Shown here piece by piece: positions 31,366 to 40,183 of a DNA stretch of 64,000 bases. The DNA lies in the IMG/VR virus record IMGVR_UViG_3300011271_000002, positions 40,423 through 104,422 of that record; one strand, written 5' to 3'. The DNA comes from a virus. Positions within the stretch are counted from its first letter, which is position 1. Every line of letters starts with the position of its first letter. The translations under genes were made by a program, and so were the position numbers. The notes below the pieces were generated by a model. That model made no database searches and was not told the origin of the DNA. It worked only from the letters and a program-made list of their open reading frames with translations.

Positions 31366-31842
31366 TCAGATTATCTGACTTGGTTCTACCGGGCCCATCT
31401 TCGGCTGGGCCTGGTTCCCCGTTCTTCTCCTCGTGCTGCATCGACCCCGATGATACTGTTTTCGGCCGCAGGCGCATTTTCGCCCGCCGAAAAGATCTTC
31501 GAGCAGGCGATAGGCGTTTCTCGCGGTGTTCCGCCCTGCGCTGGCAGCCCGCGCTGCGCTTCTGATCGCCTCTCCCGCCAAGTAGCAGCTCTTGAAAATT
31601 CTCCACTGGTTAGCCAGTCGCATTCGCCTTTTGTGAAGCTTTGAGCCGGAAGGCGCGATAGCCGACGTAGAAAAGCGTTTACAAGCGTAGCACTGAAATC
31701 TCTGTGCGCCATTTCTCGCATGGCCGTATTTGCGAATGCGATGTCCAGCGAGCACGCAGGCGACAGGCGCACCTCGCGGAGCATCGCCGAGGCCAGCCGC
31801 GATCAGACTGTCTAGCTCGAGGAAAGCTGCCGAACGAGACAC
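31366..31842 (-). CDS. InsA-like zinc-ribbon DNA-binding protein (copy A)
   Basis: This is a 158-residue protein. HRIRKYGHARNGAQRFQCYAC is the zinc ribbon plus lead-in seen in IS1 InsA-like proteins. A helix-turn-helix follows (SCYLAGEAIRSAARAASAGRNTARN), and the C-terminus carries a second zinc knuckle (KCACGRKQYHRGRCSTRR). The protein encoded at 48391-48795 has the same three-part plan. It follows the adhesin-like genes. A DNA-binding regulatory role is more likely than transposition, since no transposase catalytic part is present. Confidence 0.65.
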   Translation of the reverse strand: MSRSAAFLELDSLIAAGLGDAPRGAPVACVLAGHRIRKYGHARNGAQRFQCYACKRFSTSAIAPSGSKLHKRRMRLANQWRIFKSCYLAGEAIRSAARAASAGRNTARNAYRLLEDLFGGRKCACGRKQYHRGRCSTRRRTGNQAQPKMGPVEPSQII

Positions 31843-31846
31843 TAAC

Positions 31847-32560
31847 TCACCAGGTGCTTACGGCCACTCGCCGCCAGGTGCCAGTGTTGACGCATGAATA
31901 ATAGAAGGAGCTATCCACCGCGTATGAGCCTGATACGCACGCCGAGGCGGAGCTTGTCGGCACAGCCACTCTGATCCCGATCAAGGTCAGATCGGCCCCG
32001 AGAGTGGTGATGCCGCCGACGTCCGTCGTCGTCATGCCGGTGCCGGGTTGAATGGCCTTCGTTCCGATAAACGCGCGGAGATCGGTGCCTCCGTTTATAT
32101 CCCATGCGCCGTTCGTCGCCGTCCACTGAAAGAGCGGAACGGAATCGGGAGGGAACGAGTTTACGCCGAGAACGGAAGTGCAGCCCGCGCAGGCGATGGT
32201 CAAGTTATGCCCGACCGTCAGGTTTCCTTGCGGGGTTATGTAGAATAGTGCTGCGCCACTGCCGGCCGAGATCGTCGCTGTCGCGCTGGCGACCAGCGAG
32301 TAGACCAAGCTGCCGAAACGCACATTGCAGGGTGTGGGGATGGAACAGCGCGCGCCGATCGTGAGAATGTGCGGATCTTTGCCGACATCGAAATCCCCAA
32401 GCTGGCTCGCCATCGAAGCGCCGGCGCCGGAAATTGTCACGCTGGCTGGCGCGTTCTTGAGATCCTTAGCGCTGAATTGCGTCGGGCTCTGTGCGAAGGC
32501 CCCGGCGATCGCCAGTAGCAGAATCGAAAGCTTTAAGGATTGGTCTTGTAGTCGAAACAT
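31847..32560 (-). CDS. Secreted tail-fibre/adhesin-like protein, 237 residues
   Basis: The N-terminus has a signal peptide (LKLSILLLAIAGAFA, likely cut before Q), preceded by ten extra residues. After it comes QSPTQFSAKDLKNAP, which closely resembles the start of the next upstream protein (QSPTQINIKDI). The body is beta-rich and Gly/Ser/Thr-rich (TVGHNLTIACAG, GTDLRAFIGTKAIQPGTGM). The C-terminal SACVSGSYAVDSSFYYSCV is like small phage fibre tips. It is last of nine exported proteins in a row. Confidence 0.7.
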   Translation of the reverse strand: MFRLQDQSLKLSILLLAIAGAFAQSPTQFSAKDLKNAPASVTISGAGASMASQLGDFDVGKDPHILTIGARCSIPTPCNVRFGSLVYSLVASATATISAGSGAALFYITPQGNLTVGHNLTIACAGCTSVLGVNSFPPDSVPLFQWTATNGAWDINGGTDLRAFIGTKAIQPGTGMTTTDVGGITTLGADLTLIGIRVAVPTSSASACVSGSYAVDSSFYYSCVNTGTWRRVAVSTW

Positions 32561-33279
32561 ATCCGGCCATCACCAGGTTGGAACCGTGCGGGGTTGATGA
32601 TCGTCACTGTCGTGCCCGTGAGTCCATAATCCTGCCCCGCTTCCCATTGCTGGCCATTCTCATGGACGTAGAGACTTCCGGAAACAAGAGAAGTTCCGGC
32701 CGCTAGTGCTAACGGATAAGAGCCACTGGCATTCGCCGCGTAGCACTCGCCGCGGACGGTCGATGGTGTAGCGGTCGGCGAGCTAGCCGGAAGCGCCTGC
32801 GGCTCCCAGCGGCCTGTGGTGGCGTTCCAAATGAGCGCCTGCCCTTCCTGTGGCGCATTCGGCGAAACAGGCTTGCCCTGAATCGCGAGCACGGCATTGA
32901 CACCCAGTGTGCCCTGCACGTCGCCGGTTAAGGCGAGCGCCTGCCAGAGCGCATTAACGCCATCGGTCAAGAGAGACTGCCCGACGTGTCCGGCCATCGG
33001 CGGCAGACCGGATCCTCCGGTCGGTGTCACGGTAAAGATTCCAGGTGTGCCGCCAAGCGCAGGCGCGGGCCCGGTCGGCGGCGTGAGCTTTGCGCCGACG
33101 AGAATCGCGCAGCCGCACTGATAGGCCATTCCGTTATTGACTGGCCAACAGGTAAACACCACAGGCTGTGGCGCGAGCGGCACGCAGGAGCCAGGCACGA
33201 TGTCTTTGATGTTGATTTGCGTGGGGGACTGAGCCTGGAGAGTCAAACAGAGCCATATCGAAATGAATGCTGATCTCAT
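32533..33279 (-). CDS. Secreted tail-fibre/adhesin-like protein, 248 residues
   Basis: The signal peptide MRSAFISIWLCLTLQA precedes Q. Then QSPTQINIKDIVPGSC resembles the N-terminus of the 237-residue neighbour. The middle is Pro/Gly-rich (PPTGPAPALGGTPG) and contains a fibre-like EGQALIWNATTGRWEPQAL segment. The C-terminus (LYVHENGQQWEAGQDYGLTG then FQPGDGRICFDYKTN) resembles phage tail-fibre end domains. The start is placed at the signal peptide, not at the longer upstream frame. Confidence 0.7.
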   Translation of the reverse strand: MRSAFISIWLCLTLQAQSPTQINIKDIVPGSCVPLAPQPVVFTCWPVNNGMAYQCGCAILVGAKLTPPTGPAPALGGTPGIFTVTPTGGSGLPPMAGHVGQSLLTDGVNALWQALALTGDVQGTLGVNAVLAIQGKPVSPNAPQEGQALIWNATTGRWEPQALPASSPTATPSTVRGECYAANASGSYPLALAAGTSLVSGSLYVHENGQQWEAGQDYGLTGTTVTIINPARFQPGDGRICFDYKTNP

Positions 33280-33311
33280 GGAGCGCAGTCTAGCACGATC
33301 CGGCAATAACC

Positions 33312-34808
33312 TTAGTGTATCGCTCCTCCAGCCAACACGCTCTTGCTGGATAACTGTCCACCGCCCATCGGGCCGAACACCACCACGGTATTGGAAAACG
33401 TGCTCAGATAGACCTTGCCGTTCGCAACAGTGGGCGAGACATACTTGGCACAATTACCAACGGCGTCTCCAGCCTTGGCGGTTGAATCGTATAGTAGGGA
33501 CAGTGTCGTGCCATCGAAGGCCCGCAGCGCTCCGACCTGTGTAACGTCCAGATTGTATACTTGGCAGGAATTCACCCAAAGTATTCCATTGGAGGCTCCG
33601 TTTGAGCTGTAGGCCACTCCCGACATATAAGTCGGATACACATAGCTAGTAGCAGATGGAGTGGTCGTGAATGTCGTTCCGTTGTATGTGTTGCGTTGGA
33701 TTCCCGCTGGCAGAGCCGGATTGACATGCGAGTTATCAATAGTGTAGAGACCGTTGTTGGCAAAGGCTGAAGCGTCAAAAAGTTCTATCTGCCCTGCCCA
33801 ATCCTGCACCTGAGAACTTGGTGAGGCAGCAACCTGAGTATGTCCCATGTTGCTCTGGTCGGTTATCCACCAAACGCCGTTCTTGCCGCCGGACATCACG
33901 CGCGTGCCGACCAGGATTGGGCGTCCAGAACCTTGATCGGTATCGTTGGTATTGAGCGTGGCCCACCCGGAGTTGACGAGATAATCTTGGACAACCAGGG
34001 AAGAGTTTAGTTTGAGGATGCATTCACCGAAATTGTTGGTGCCGTCGAATGATCCGTTTCCAACTGTACAGTAGACATTTCCAGAACCATCGGCAGCCAT
34101 GCCTCCGCCCGCCTGCCAGATTCCGCCTCTTCCCCCGCTCGTGTTGACTGTGACAAACACGGCAGTTTGAGCAAGCGTCGTTGAATTGTAAGCAAATGCC
34201 CAGCCCTGCCATGTACCGCCGTCGTTGTAGCTGGCAAATCCGAAGTCCACCTTTCCACCGGATAACAGCAGGGCAGTCCTCGCCTGATGGCTGGTGGAAT
34301 CAAAGGTTAACCCTTGGGCGGTACCGGAAATAGTGACGGCGGCGTGGAATGTGGACCCATCGGAGATATTGAGCGCAAAAAGTTTCCACACATCGGTTGA
34401 GTTCACGCAGACTAGATAGATCACGCCAGCCGACGAATCGATGACTGGTGTGCTGGTGCAACCAACCTTGGCTGCCGAGAAGTTCGTATCCGTGGTGGTT
34501 TTCGGAGTGTCGAGATGTTGGCTCCAGATAGCTGATCCGCAGCCATCCGCATTAAAGGCGTAGACGGTATCGTTGTCGGTGGCCACAAAGATCCGATTCG
34601 GGCTCCCACTCATATATAGGACTTGTCCGTAAACCAAACCATCCACCGAGTACGAACATAGTTTGCCAAATGCCCCACTCACTTTGGCGGTAGTTAGTAT
34701 GGTCTCGGTTGTGGTCGCGTTTGTACGCGAATTGTCGTACTGACCGGTGAGTACATCGGCACACGCATGGCAGCCAAACAATAGAAAACTTACAAGCAAG
34801 GTCCTCAT
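33312..34808 (-). CDS. Secreted quinoprotein-like beta-propeller protein
   Basis: This is a 498-residue protein. The signal peptide MRTLLVSFLLFGCHACA is followed by DVLTGQYDNSRTNATTTET, then repeated blades (VYGQVLYMSGSPNRIFVAT, DTVYAFNADGCGSAIWSQ, STPVIDSSAGVIYLV, SPTVANGKVYLSTFSNTVVVF). This is a PQQ-dehydrogenase-like eight-blade propeller fold without visible cofactor residues. Related secreted propellers are common in Acidobacteriota (my recollection). It lies inside the adhesin cluster and starts in the ATGA overlap with the upstream gene. It was possibly captured from a host; a binding role is likely. Confidence 0.75.
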   Translation of the reverse strand: MRTLLVSFLLFGCHACADVLTGQYDNSRTNATTTETILTTAKVSGAFGKLCSYSVDGLVYGQVLYMSGSPNRIFVATDNDTVYAFNADGCGSAIWSQHLDTPKTTTDTNFSAAKVGCTSTPVIDSSAGVIYLVCVNSTDVWKLFALNISDGSTFHAAVTISGTAQGLTFDSTSHQARTALLLSGGKVDFGFASYNDGGTWQGWAFAYNSTTLAQTAVFVTVNTSGGRGGIWQAGGGMAADGSGNVYCTVGNGSFDGTNNFGECILKLNSSLVVQDYLVNSGWATLNTNDTDQGSGRPILVGTRVMSGGKNGVWWITDQSNMGHTQVAASPSSQVQDWAGQIELFDASAFANNGLYTIDNSHVNPALPAGIQRNTYNGTTFTTTPSATSYVYPTYMSGVAYSSNGASNGILWVNSCQVYNLDVTQVGALRAFDGTTLSLLYDSTAKAGDAVGNCAKYVSPTVANGKVYLSTFSNTVVVFGPMGGGQLSSKSVLAGGAIH

Positions 34809-35695
34809 GGATGTATCCATGCGATTCCTAAATTGTCGGCGTTGTTAGCAAATGCTCCAAGCGTGGCTGGTAGAGTCGTCCCGCTGATGGAATTTGCCAC
34901 TTTTCCAGCAACCCCAAAACTAGTATCTAACAGCAACTCGATGTTCCCCGTGGCATTCACCGCTCCGATAAGGCCTACGCCACTATCCGTGCAACCTATC
35001 GCAGAGTAGTAAAAGCCTGGGTTCAGAACAACCGTGGTGATCGTGGTGGTTTTGACCCCCGTGGCCGCACTGGAAATAGCCCCCGAGGTCAGAAGGAGGG
35101 TGTTGCCCGTATTGTCATATACACCGACCAAGCAATTACTTGCCGCAATGGCGGTCGTAACGAGGATGTCTATTTTGGTGACCGACAGGGTGAATGGAAG
35201 ATTAAATAGAGCGGCTTGAACGCTATTAGAGCCAGGGTTGTTCCAAGGCGTGCCGTTGATAGTGGCAATCGCTGGATTGCCGAACGGTAACAAAATACCG
35301 CAATTGCCGCTTGAGCAACTGAACCCGCCCGCCGCCGTAGTCTGCGGATTTTGCAATTCCCATTGCGTGCCAGTTGTGTTGTAGATCGCACAGGCTTGGG
35401 CAGTGGTGATAATGTCGTTAGCCACGAGAGCGCCGCCTGCCTTGACGATGGGGTGGGCTGTTAGGCCGTTGGGCGAGAAGCTCGGCGCGGCTGCGGTGTT
35501 GGCCGCTGTTGGCTTCCAGCAGACATGCAATCCGTCGTAGAGTCCGGTAATCGCTGGGGAGTAGGTGGCCGTCTGCGCCTGGGCTGTGCCGCCGCCAGCT
35601 ATCCAGTTATGAGCACCGTCCACCGTGCGGGATCCTTCCCTAGTCTGAGCAAGCGTTACTACCGAAACAACGAGGATGATTGCAACTTTTTTCAT
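34805..35695 (-). CDS. Secreted tail-fibre-like protein, 296 residues
   Basis: The signal peptide MKKVAIILVVSVVTLA precedes Q. Next comes NWIAGGGTAQAQTATYSPAI, then KPTAANTAAAPSFSPNGL, VANDIITTAQACAIYN and WELQNPQ. This is a module found in many phage tail fibres and repeated in the 341-residue protein of this cluster. The rest is a jelly-roll-like beta domain (LPFTLSVTKIDILVTTAI, NPGFYYSAIG). Fibre homology together with an export signal is unusual. Confidence 0.75.
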   Translation of the reverse strand: MKKVAIILVVSVVTLAQTREGSRTVDGAHNWIAGGGTAQAQTATYSPAITGLYDGLHVCWKPTAANTAAAPSFSPNGLTAHPIVKAGGALVANDIITTAQACAIYNTTGTQWELQNPQTTAAGGFSCSSGNCGILLPFGNPAIATINGTPWNNPGSNSVQAALFNLPFTLSVTKIDILVTTAIAASNCLVGVYDNTGNTLLLTSGAISSAATGVKTTTITTVVLNPGFYYSAIGCTDSGVGLIGAVNATGNIELLLDTSFGVAGKVANSISGTTLPATLGAFANNADNLGIAWIHP

Positions 35696-35700
35696 AACGC

Positions 35701-36429
35701 TCAGTGAACCACAAAGACGCTTGGAGTGCTCACATAGCTCAGGGCCGACGTGTCCATTTCAACAGCGACAACGCCGAAAGCGCTCGCCGATGTTCCGCCC
35801 CAAGTAATTGTTGTGCCTGTGAACCCGCTATCACGAGTCTCATAGTCCGCTCCGGTGGAAGGCGTGTTGTATCCAGTGTCGGACTGCCGCGTCCAACTTG
35901 ACGTGACTGTAACGCCTCCTGTGTTGGTACCGTTGCCGACGCAACTGAGCGTTGGGTTTCCGGTGAGAGCCGAACCTGTAAAGGTAGTAGCGGGCGTGCC
36001 GGATGCAGCCTGGTTACTAGACACTTTGGATTGTTTAACGGCGCTGGAACCTTTTCGCGTCATGCCGCTTATGCGAGCCACCATTACGATCGCGCCGGTG
36101 GCGTTGCCGCCAGAAGTGTTGAACGTCACGGTCATTGAGGAATTCGCGGCGAGCGCGTTGGCCACAAAGACGTAGATCGTATCCGCGCTGCTGTTTTTTA
36201 ATGCAGTTGTGATCTGGGTGAAGCCTAGGGACTGGGAGTCGGTGAGACTGCCCGCAGTATTGCCGCTGGATATAACGCAGGCGTACAGGAGATCATTCGC
36301 GGCCGGCGTGAAGGAACCGCTCGCGTAGGTCGAAACGTTGGAAGTGCTGGCCGTAGAAACCCCAGCCGTCACCGCCGCTGCCGAGAGAGAAAGCGAGAGC
36401 GCGAGCAGTATCAACAAGCCGCGCCGCAT
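35701..36429 (-). CDS. Secreted beta-rich protein, 242 residues
   Basis: The signal peptide MRRGLLILLALSLSLSAAA is followed by a Ser/Thr/Ala-rich beta domain (LLYACVISSGNTAGSLTDSQ, TIYVFVANALAANSSMTVTF, FGVVAVEMDTSALSYV). The pattern of short strands suggests a jelly-roll or Ig-like fold. The ATG overlaps the TGA of the 1140-residue gene (TGATG). The function is not recognised; surface exposure is inferred. Confidence 0.65.
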   Translation of the reverse strand: MRRGLLILLALSLSLSAAAVTAGVSTASTSNVSTYASGSFTPAANDLLYACVISSGNTAGSLTDSQSLGFTQITTALKNSSADTIYVFVANALAANSSMTVTFNTSGGNATGAIVMVARISGMTRKGSSAVKQSKVSSNQAASGTPATTFTGSALTGNPTLSCVGNGTNTGGVTVTSSWTRQSDTGYNTPSTGADYETRDSGFTGTTITWGGTSASAFGVVAVEMDTSALSYVSTPSVFVVH

Positions 36430-39400
36430 CACCTCATCACCATCCAGTTTAGGGTGATCGCTCCTGGAGTGACGGAAGACCCGGTGTTATTGCACGTCTT
36501 AAAATTCACATTTCCAGAAGTAGGATACGCGATGATAGTCAACATCCCGCTTGTGGATGGGACGTAGCCGGTAACCGCTGTCGGATCGCCGTTAAAGCTG
36601 GCTACCAGTACATCGGTCGATGCCACGCCGGTTGCGGTGGACGTGACTACAGTGGCGCACGCTCCGGAGGAAATCGCTCCAGTTCCCATCGCCGCCGTGC
36701 CGCTGGCAATAGTCTGACTGAGGATATTTGATCCGGCGGCCGTGGGGACCGTGCTGCCATTGATCGAGGTCAGGCTGGCTAGTGTCGAAACACCTGTAGC
36801 ATCCCCGTTCCCGACTCCCTGATGACTGGCGAGCCGAATCAACGGCAAGGTGGTAGAAAGCGTAGGGAATGCTGTTCCATCAGGGAATGTGGGCCAAGTT
36901 CCGCTGGTTGCGATCACCACACCAACCGTAATGCCCGTGCCGCATGGAGTAGTACCGCCGCTATCGGTCACCTTTCCGGCGGTCGTTCCCGCGCACACGG
37001 TATGACCTATCGTGACGGCCGCCGAAGCATTCACCGGTATTTCAGACGGGGCTGCAGCCACTGTGACTTGAATAGTGCTCGACTTTGAAAGCGCTATCCC
37101 GGCGATGACCTTGGGGGAGGCGCTGCAATCCGTCGCTGTCTTTGCAGTAGAGGTATAGCATTCAAGATTCCACTGAGTAACGGTGCCGCTCTGAGCGTAG
37201 GACTCCGCGACCAGGAGTAATCCTTGAAGGCCCGTACTGGTAGCACCGGTGCTAGATCCTGCCAGTAACTCAGCCGACCCACCCGCACTCGCTGTATTCG
37301 TAGCGGCATTCGATCCGCCGGCATGGAGCGCACCGCCGCCCTGTGAAGACGCTCCACCTGCGCCGGTTTCGTTCGCTCCGCGTAGCGTCACAGATCCAAG
37401 GGCCGAGTTTGCCGATGCGTCCTGGCCGCCGATATAAGTGAGCGCCTGTGTAGAGGTCGGCGATTGCAATTTGTTCGTTCCATCCTGAAAACTGGCTAAC
37501 TCAACGTATCCTTGTGACTCGATTCTAAGATGGGTATCGTAAGTCCCGCCTCCTCCGTTGGTAGTAAGAACCCGTCCCAGTATTTGTCCGATGAGAGGAA
37601 CCGTCGCGCCCGCATCGTGACAGTCGCCAGCGGTGGTGGTCGATATCTGTACATAATCGCCAGCGGTGGTAGCCCCGTCGTATATACACTGAGTCATTCC
37701 GGCTATGCTGATTTCGGCGGTGCTAGTAGTGCCACAGCCGGAAACGCAAATGCCTATAACGCCGTTCGTATCGGTAGTGAGTGGCGTAACTGCTGTACTT
37801 GGAGCTCCAGTCAATTTAGCCAACTTGTTCAGTGTCGTCCCCGTCGAACTGGCGTTCGTGTGCGTCATCGTGATCGCCATGTTGCCCACGCTGAGATTGG
37901 TATTCAGCGACGGAAAAACTAAGTTGGATAGAGCCGTGTTCGCGCCGCCAGTACCGCTTCCACTCTTAAGAAGCAAAACGTACCCCGCCGTGGCGGTATC
38001 CCAGTTGATTGTCACATCATACTGCGTCCCGCCCGCCGCCATCTCGCAATGCGCGTCCTTCGGCTGAAGCCACTGACGAGTTGTCCCTGATGTGACCAAG
38101 GTGGTAAAGGACAAATCGCAAGTGCCCAAACCGTGAACCGAGTTGGGGATGCTCCAAGTTGTAGCCGAAGCTTCGGCGGCGGCGTAAGATCCAGATCCGC
38201 CAGAGAAAGGCATCACGCCACCAGAGCGCTGGGTAAACGTATTAGCCGTGACGGCATTGGTGGAAAACGCCACCGTGAAGTCCACGAACAGAGCGGCGGT
38301 TAAATCGATGTTTGAGGATACGGCGGTATTTGTATCTACAAATACTGAGTCTGCTGTAGTCGTCAACGCGCCTAAATCGACAGCCAATGGACCATGGATC
38401 TCAAGGTTCCCCGAGGCCCCGGTGGTAGCAGTATAGCCGAGCACGGCAAGATTCCAGTTGTTATTCGTGACCGCTGCAATGGTGGCGGTGCTGACAATCG
38501 AAACGAGTGTCACCACTGTTCCCGATCCGCAGCCGCTTACGGTGCAAAGTTTGGTCTTGAGAGTAATCGTTGGAGTCTGGGCAGTTTGGGTTGAGTACGT
38601 TCCAGCCCCATCGAACAGAAACGGTTGACGGAGGTTATTCAAATACCCGGTCGGCAAGGCTAGTTCCATTAACGTCTGATCAGATGTCGTATTGGTATTC
38701 ACCGTCACAGCGCTGAGATTAACAACTGCACCACCAGGCGGAGTGATCGGGATATAACCGGACACACTGCTACCTGAAGTTTGCCACGTTACATTAACAT
38801 TACCCCCCGGCGCGGCGGGCGTGGCTGCGTTGAAGTTTGGACTAGAAACCGATCCGCCATTTACTGATACGCTGGTGCCGCCTCCTCCTCCACTGATCAC
38901 TTCGGCAAAGTAGTTAGTGCCATCTGACCAGACGCGCCAGCCAGTAGGAGCCGTTGCCGAGCCCGCCGTGCCGGTAAGATTCGCAGCCGCACCGTTGATG
39001 TTCTGTCCGCTACGCGCAAGTATCACAACGCCAGTTCCATAGTTCAAGATCGTGATGTAATTTCCATTCACAGGTTGAGAACCGGAAGCCACGAGCGTAA
39101 TGGTAAAAGTGCCAGAGGCCACGAGAATAGTTTTGTAGTTGGTGAAGTCGGCGGCTAGGACTTGGTAGGCAGCGGTTTGAGCGTTGGAGGCGAATGGAGC
39201 GCCGAGAACGACCTGGCGGCTTGAGTTCGTGGCTAGTAGAGCGGCAGACAAAGGAAGAATAAGACCATTGGTTCCCGTGATCTGATCGGAGATGTTGATG
39301 TCCACGCCGGATGCTACTACCTGCACTGCCCCGCCATTGTTGTTGTTCATCTTCCAACGATGCGCGGCGCTATCGGCATAGAATAGATCCGAGTTCGCCA

Positions 39401-39851
39401 CGCCAGCAGGCGCGGAGCCTTCCGGTTCCGACACTCCATGCCAACTACTTCCAGGGACTCCCGTCACCACACCCGTCATGTTCGTACCGTCATATGAGAA
39501 AATTTGTTCAGTGCAATTCGTGGTCCCAGCTGCAGGATCAGGCTGGCTACCGCTAAGGATGTTTGAAGAGAACGTGTATGTCCGACTACCGACTGAATCC
39601 TGGCACGAGCGTAGGAGATATAGCCCCGGTCCTTCCGTCGTGGCGCTGAAAGCCAGTGTGGTGTTACCCGCCCCGAAGTCCACCTCGCAGACATTCGTAT
39701 TTAGGAAATTACACGTTGTCGTCCCACCCGAATTGAACGTCGGCTTATTGACATTGCCGTTTGAGAACAATGATGGAACGCCGTTCAAGGTTAAAGTTTG
39801 AGCCGCCATCGGCACGCACGAGATGGTGAGTAGTATTAGGGCTTGGCGCAT
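36429..39851 (-). CDS. Giant secreted tail-fibre/adhesin-like protein, 1140 residues
   Basis: The signal peptide MRQALILLTISCVPMAA precedes Q. Around residues 150-175 is VANSDLFYADSAAHRWKMNN, a segment typical of phage tail fibres. The rest is built of Thr/Ser/Gly/Asn-rich beta repeats (TNYFAEVISGGGGG, GATVPLIGQILGRVLTT), with a domain like those of virion-associated trimeric fibres in the C-terminal third (TVTQWNLECYTSTAK). The stop overlaps the next start. Large, repetitive and exported, it would behave as a surface adhesin or an exported fibre. Confidence 0.75.
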   Translation of the reverse strand: MRQALILLTISCVPMAAQTLTLNGVPSLFSNGNVNKPTFNSGGTTTCNFLNTNVCEVDFGAGNTTLAFSATTEGPGLYLLRSCQDSVGSRTYTFSSNILSGSQPDPAAGTTNCTEQIFSYDGTNMTGVVTGVPGSSWHGVSEPEGSAPAGVANSDLFYADSAAHRWKMNNNNGGAVQVVASGVDINISDQITGTNGLILPLSAALLATNSSRQVVLGAPFASNAQTAAYQVLAADFTNYKTILVASGTFTITLVASGSQPVNGNYITILNYGTGVVILARSGQNINGAAANLTGTAGSATAPTGWRVWSDGTNYFAEVISGGGGGTSVSVNGGSVSSPNFNAATPAAPGGNVNVTWQTSGSSVSGYIPITPPGGAVVNLSAVTVNTNTTSDQTLMELALPTGYLNNLRQPFLFDGAGTYSTQTAQTPTITLKTKLCTVSGCGSGTVVTLVSIVSTATIAAVTNNNWNLAVLGYTATTGASGNLEIHGPLAVDLGALTTTADSVFVDTNTAVSSNIDLTAALFVDFTVAFSTNAVTANTFTQRSGGVMPFSGGSGSYAAAEASATTWSIPNSVHGLGTCDLSFTTLVTSGTTRQWLQPKDAHCEMAAGGTQYDVTINWDTATAGYVLLLKSGSGTGGANTALSNLVFPSLNTNLSVGNMAITMTHTNASSTGTTLNKLAKLTGAPSTAVTPLTTDTNGVIGICVSGCGTTSTAEISIAGMTQCIYDGATTAGDYVQISTTTAGDCHDAGATVPLIGQILGRVLTTNGGGGTYDTHLRIESQGYVELASFQDGTNKLQSPTSTQALTYIGGQDASANSALGSVTLRGANETGAGGASSQGGGALHAGGSNAATNTASAGGSAELLAGSSTGATSTGLQGLLLVAESYAQSGTVTQWNLECYTSTAKTATDCSASPKVIAGIALSKSSTIQVTVAAAPSEIPVNASAAVTIGHTVCAGTTAGKVTDSGGTTPCGTGITVGVVIATSGTWPTFPDGTAFPTLSTTLPLIRLASHQGVGNGDATGVSTLASLTSINGSTVPTAAGSNILSQTIASGTAAMGTGAISSGACATVVTSTATGVASTDVLVASFNGDPTAVTGYVPSTSGMLTIIAYPTSGNVNFKTCNNTGSSVTPGAITLNWMVMR

Positions 39852-40174
39852 TCAAGCACGTTCTCTTTGGCAAACTTGGCTTCATCCAGTTGGCAGATTG
39901 CTCGAACTACTATCAGATAAGCATCGAATTCTCTTTCCGCCGCGATCCGCGCCGCCTGGGCATTTATTTCGTCGAGCCGCTTCTCCATCATTTTTGCCCG
40001 CTTGCTCCAATAGATGATCTGCATGGGAGCTAGGATGACAGGCGAATCTTTCTTGCTCTCCGGCGTGGCGACTGTTTCTTTCGTGGCGTCGGCCACCGGC
40101 TTTTCGTCCTGTTGCTTCGTTTGGCCAGCAAAGGATAGACTCGCACACAATACGAAAAATAGTAACCGTGTCAT
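39836..40174 (-). CDS. Small exported coiled-coil protein, 112 residues
   Basis: The signal peptide MTRLLFFVLCASLSFA is followed by a charged linker and a long amphipathic helix (KRAKMMEKRLDEINAQAARIA). Two cysteines lie in the C-terminal part (AICQLDEAKF, VLECAKP). Its stop overlaps the start of the 1140-residue gene. It may be a periplasmic partner or assembly helper of the large protein. Confidence 0.6.
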   Translation of the reverse strand: MTRLLFFVLCASLSFAGQTKQQDEKPVADATKETVATPESKKDSPVILAPMQIIYWSKRAKMMEKRLDEINAQAARIAAEREFDAYLIVVRAICQLDEAKFAKENVLECAKP

Positions 40175-40183
40175 TCTCGGTTC

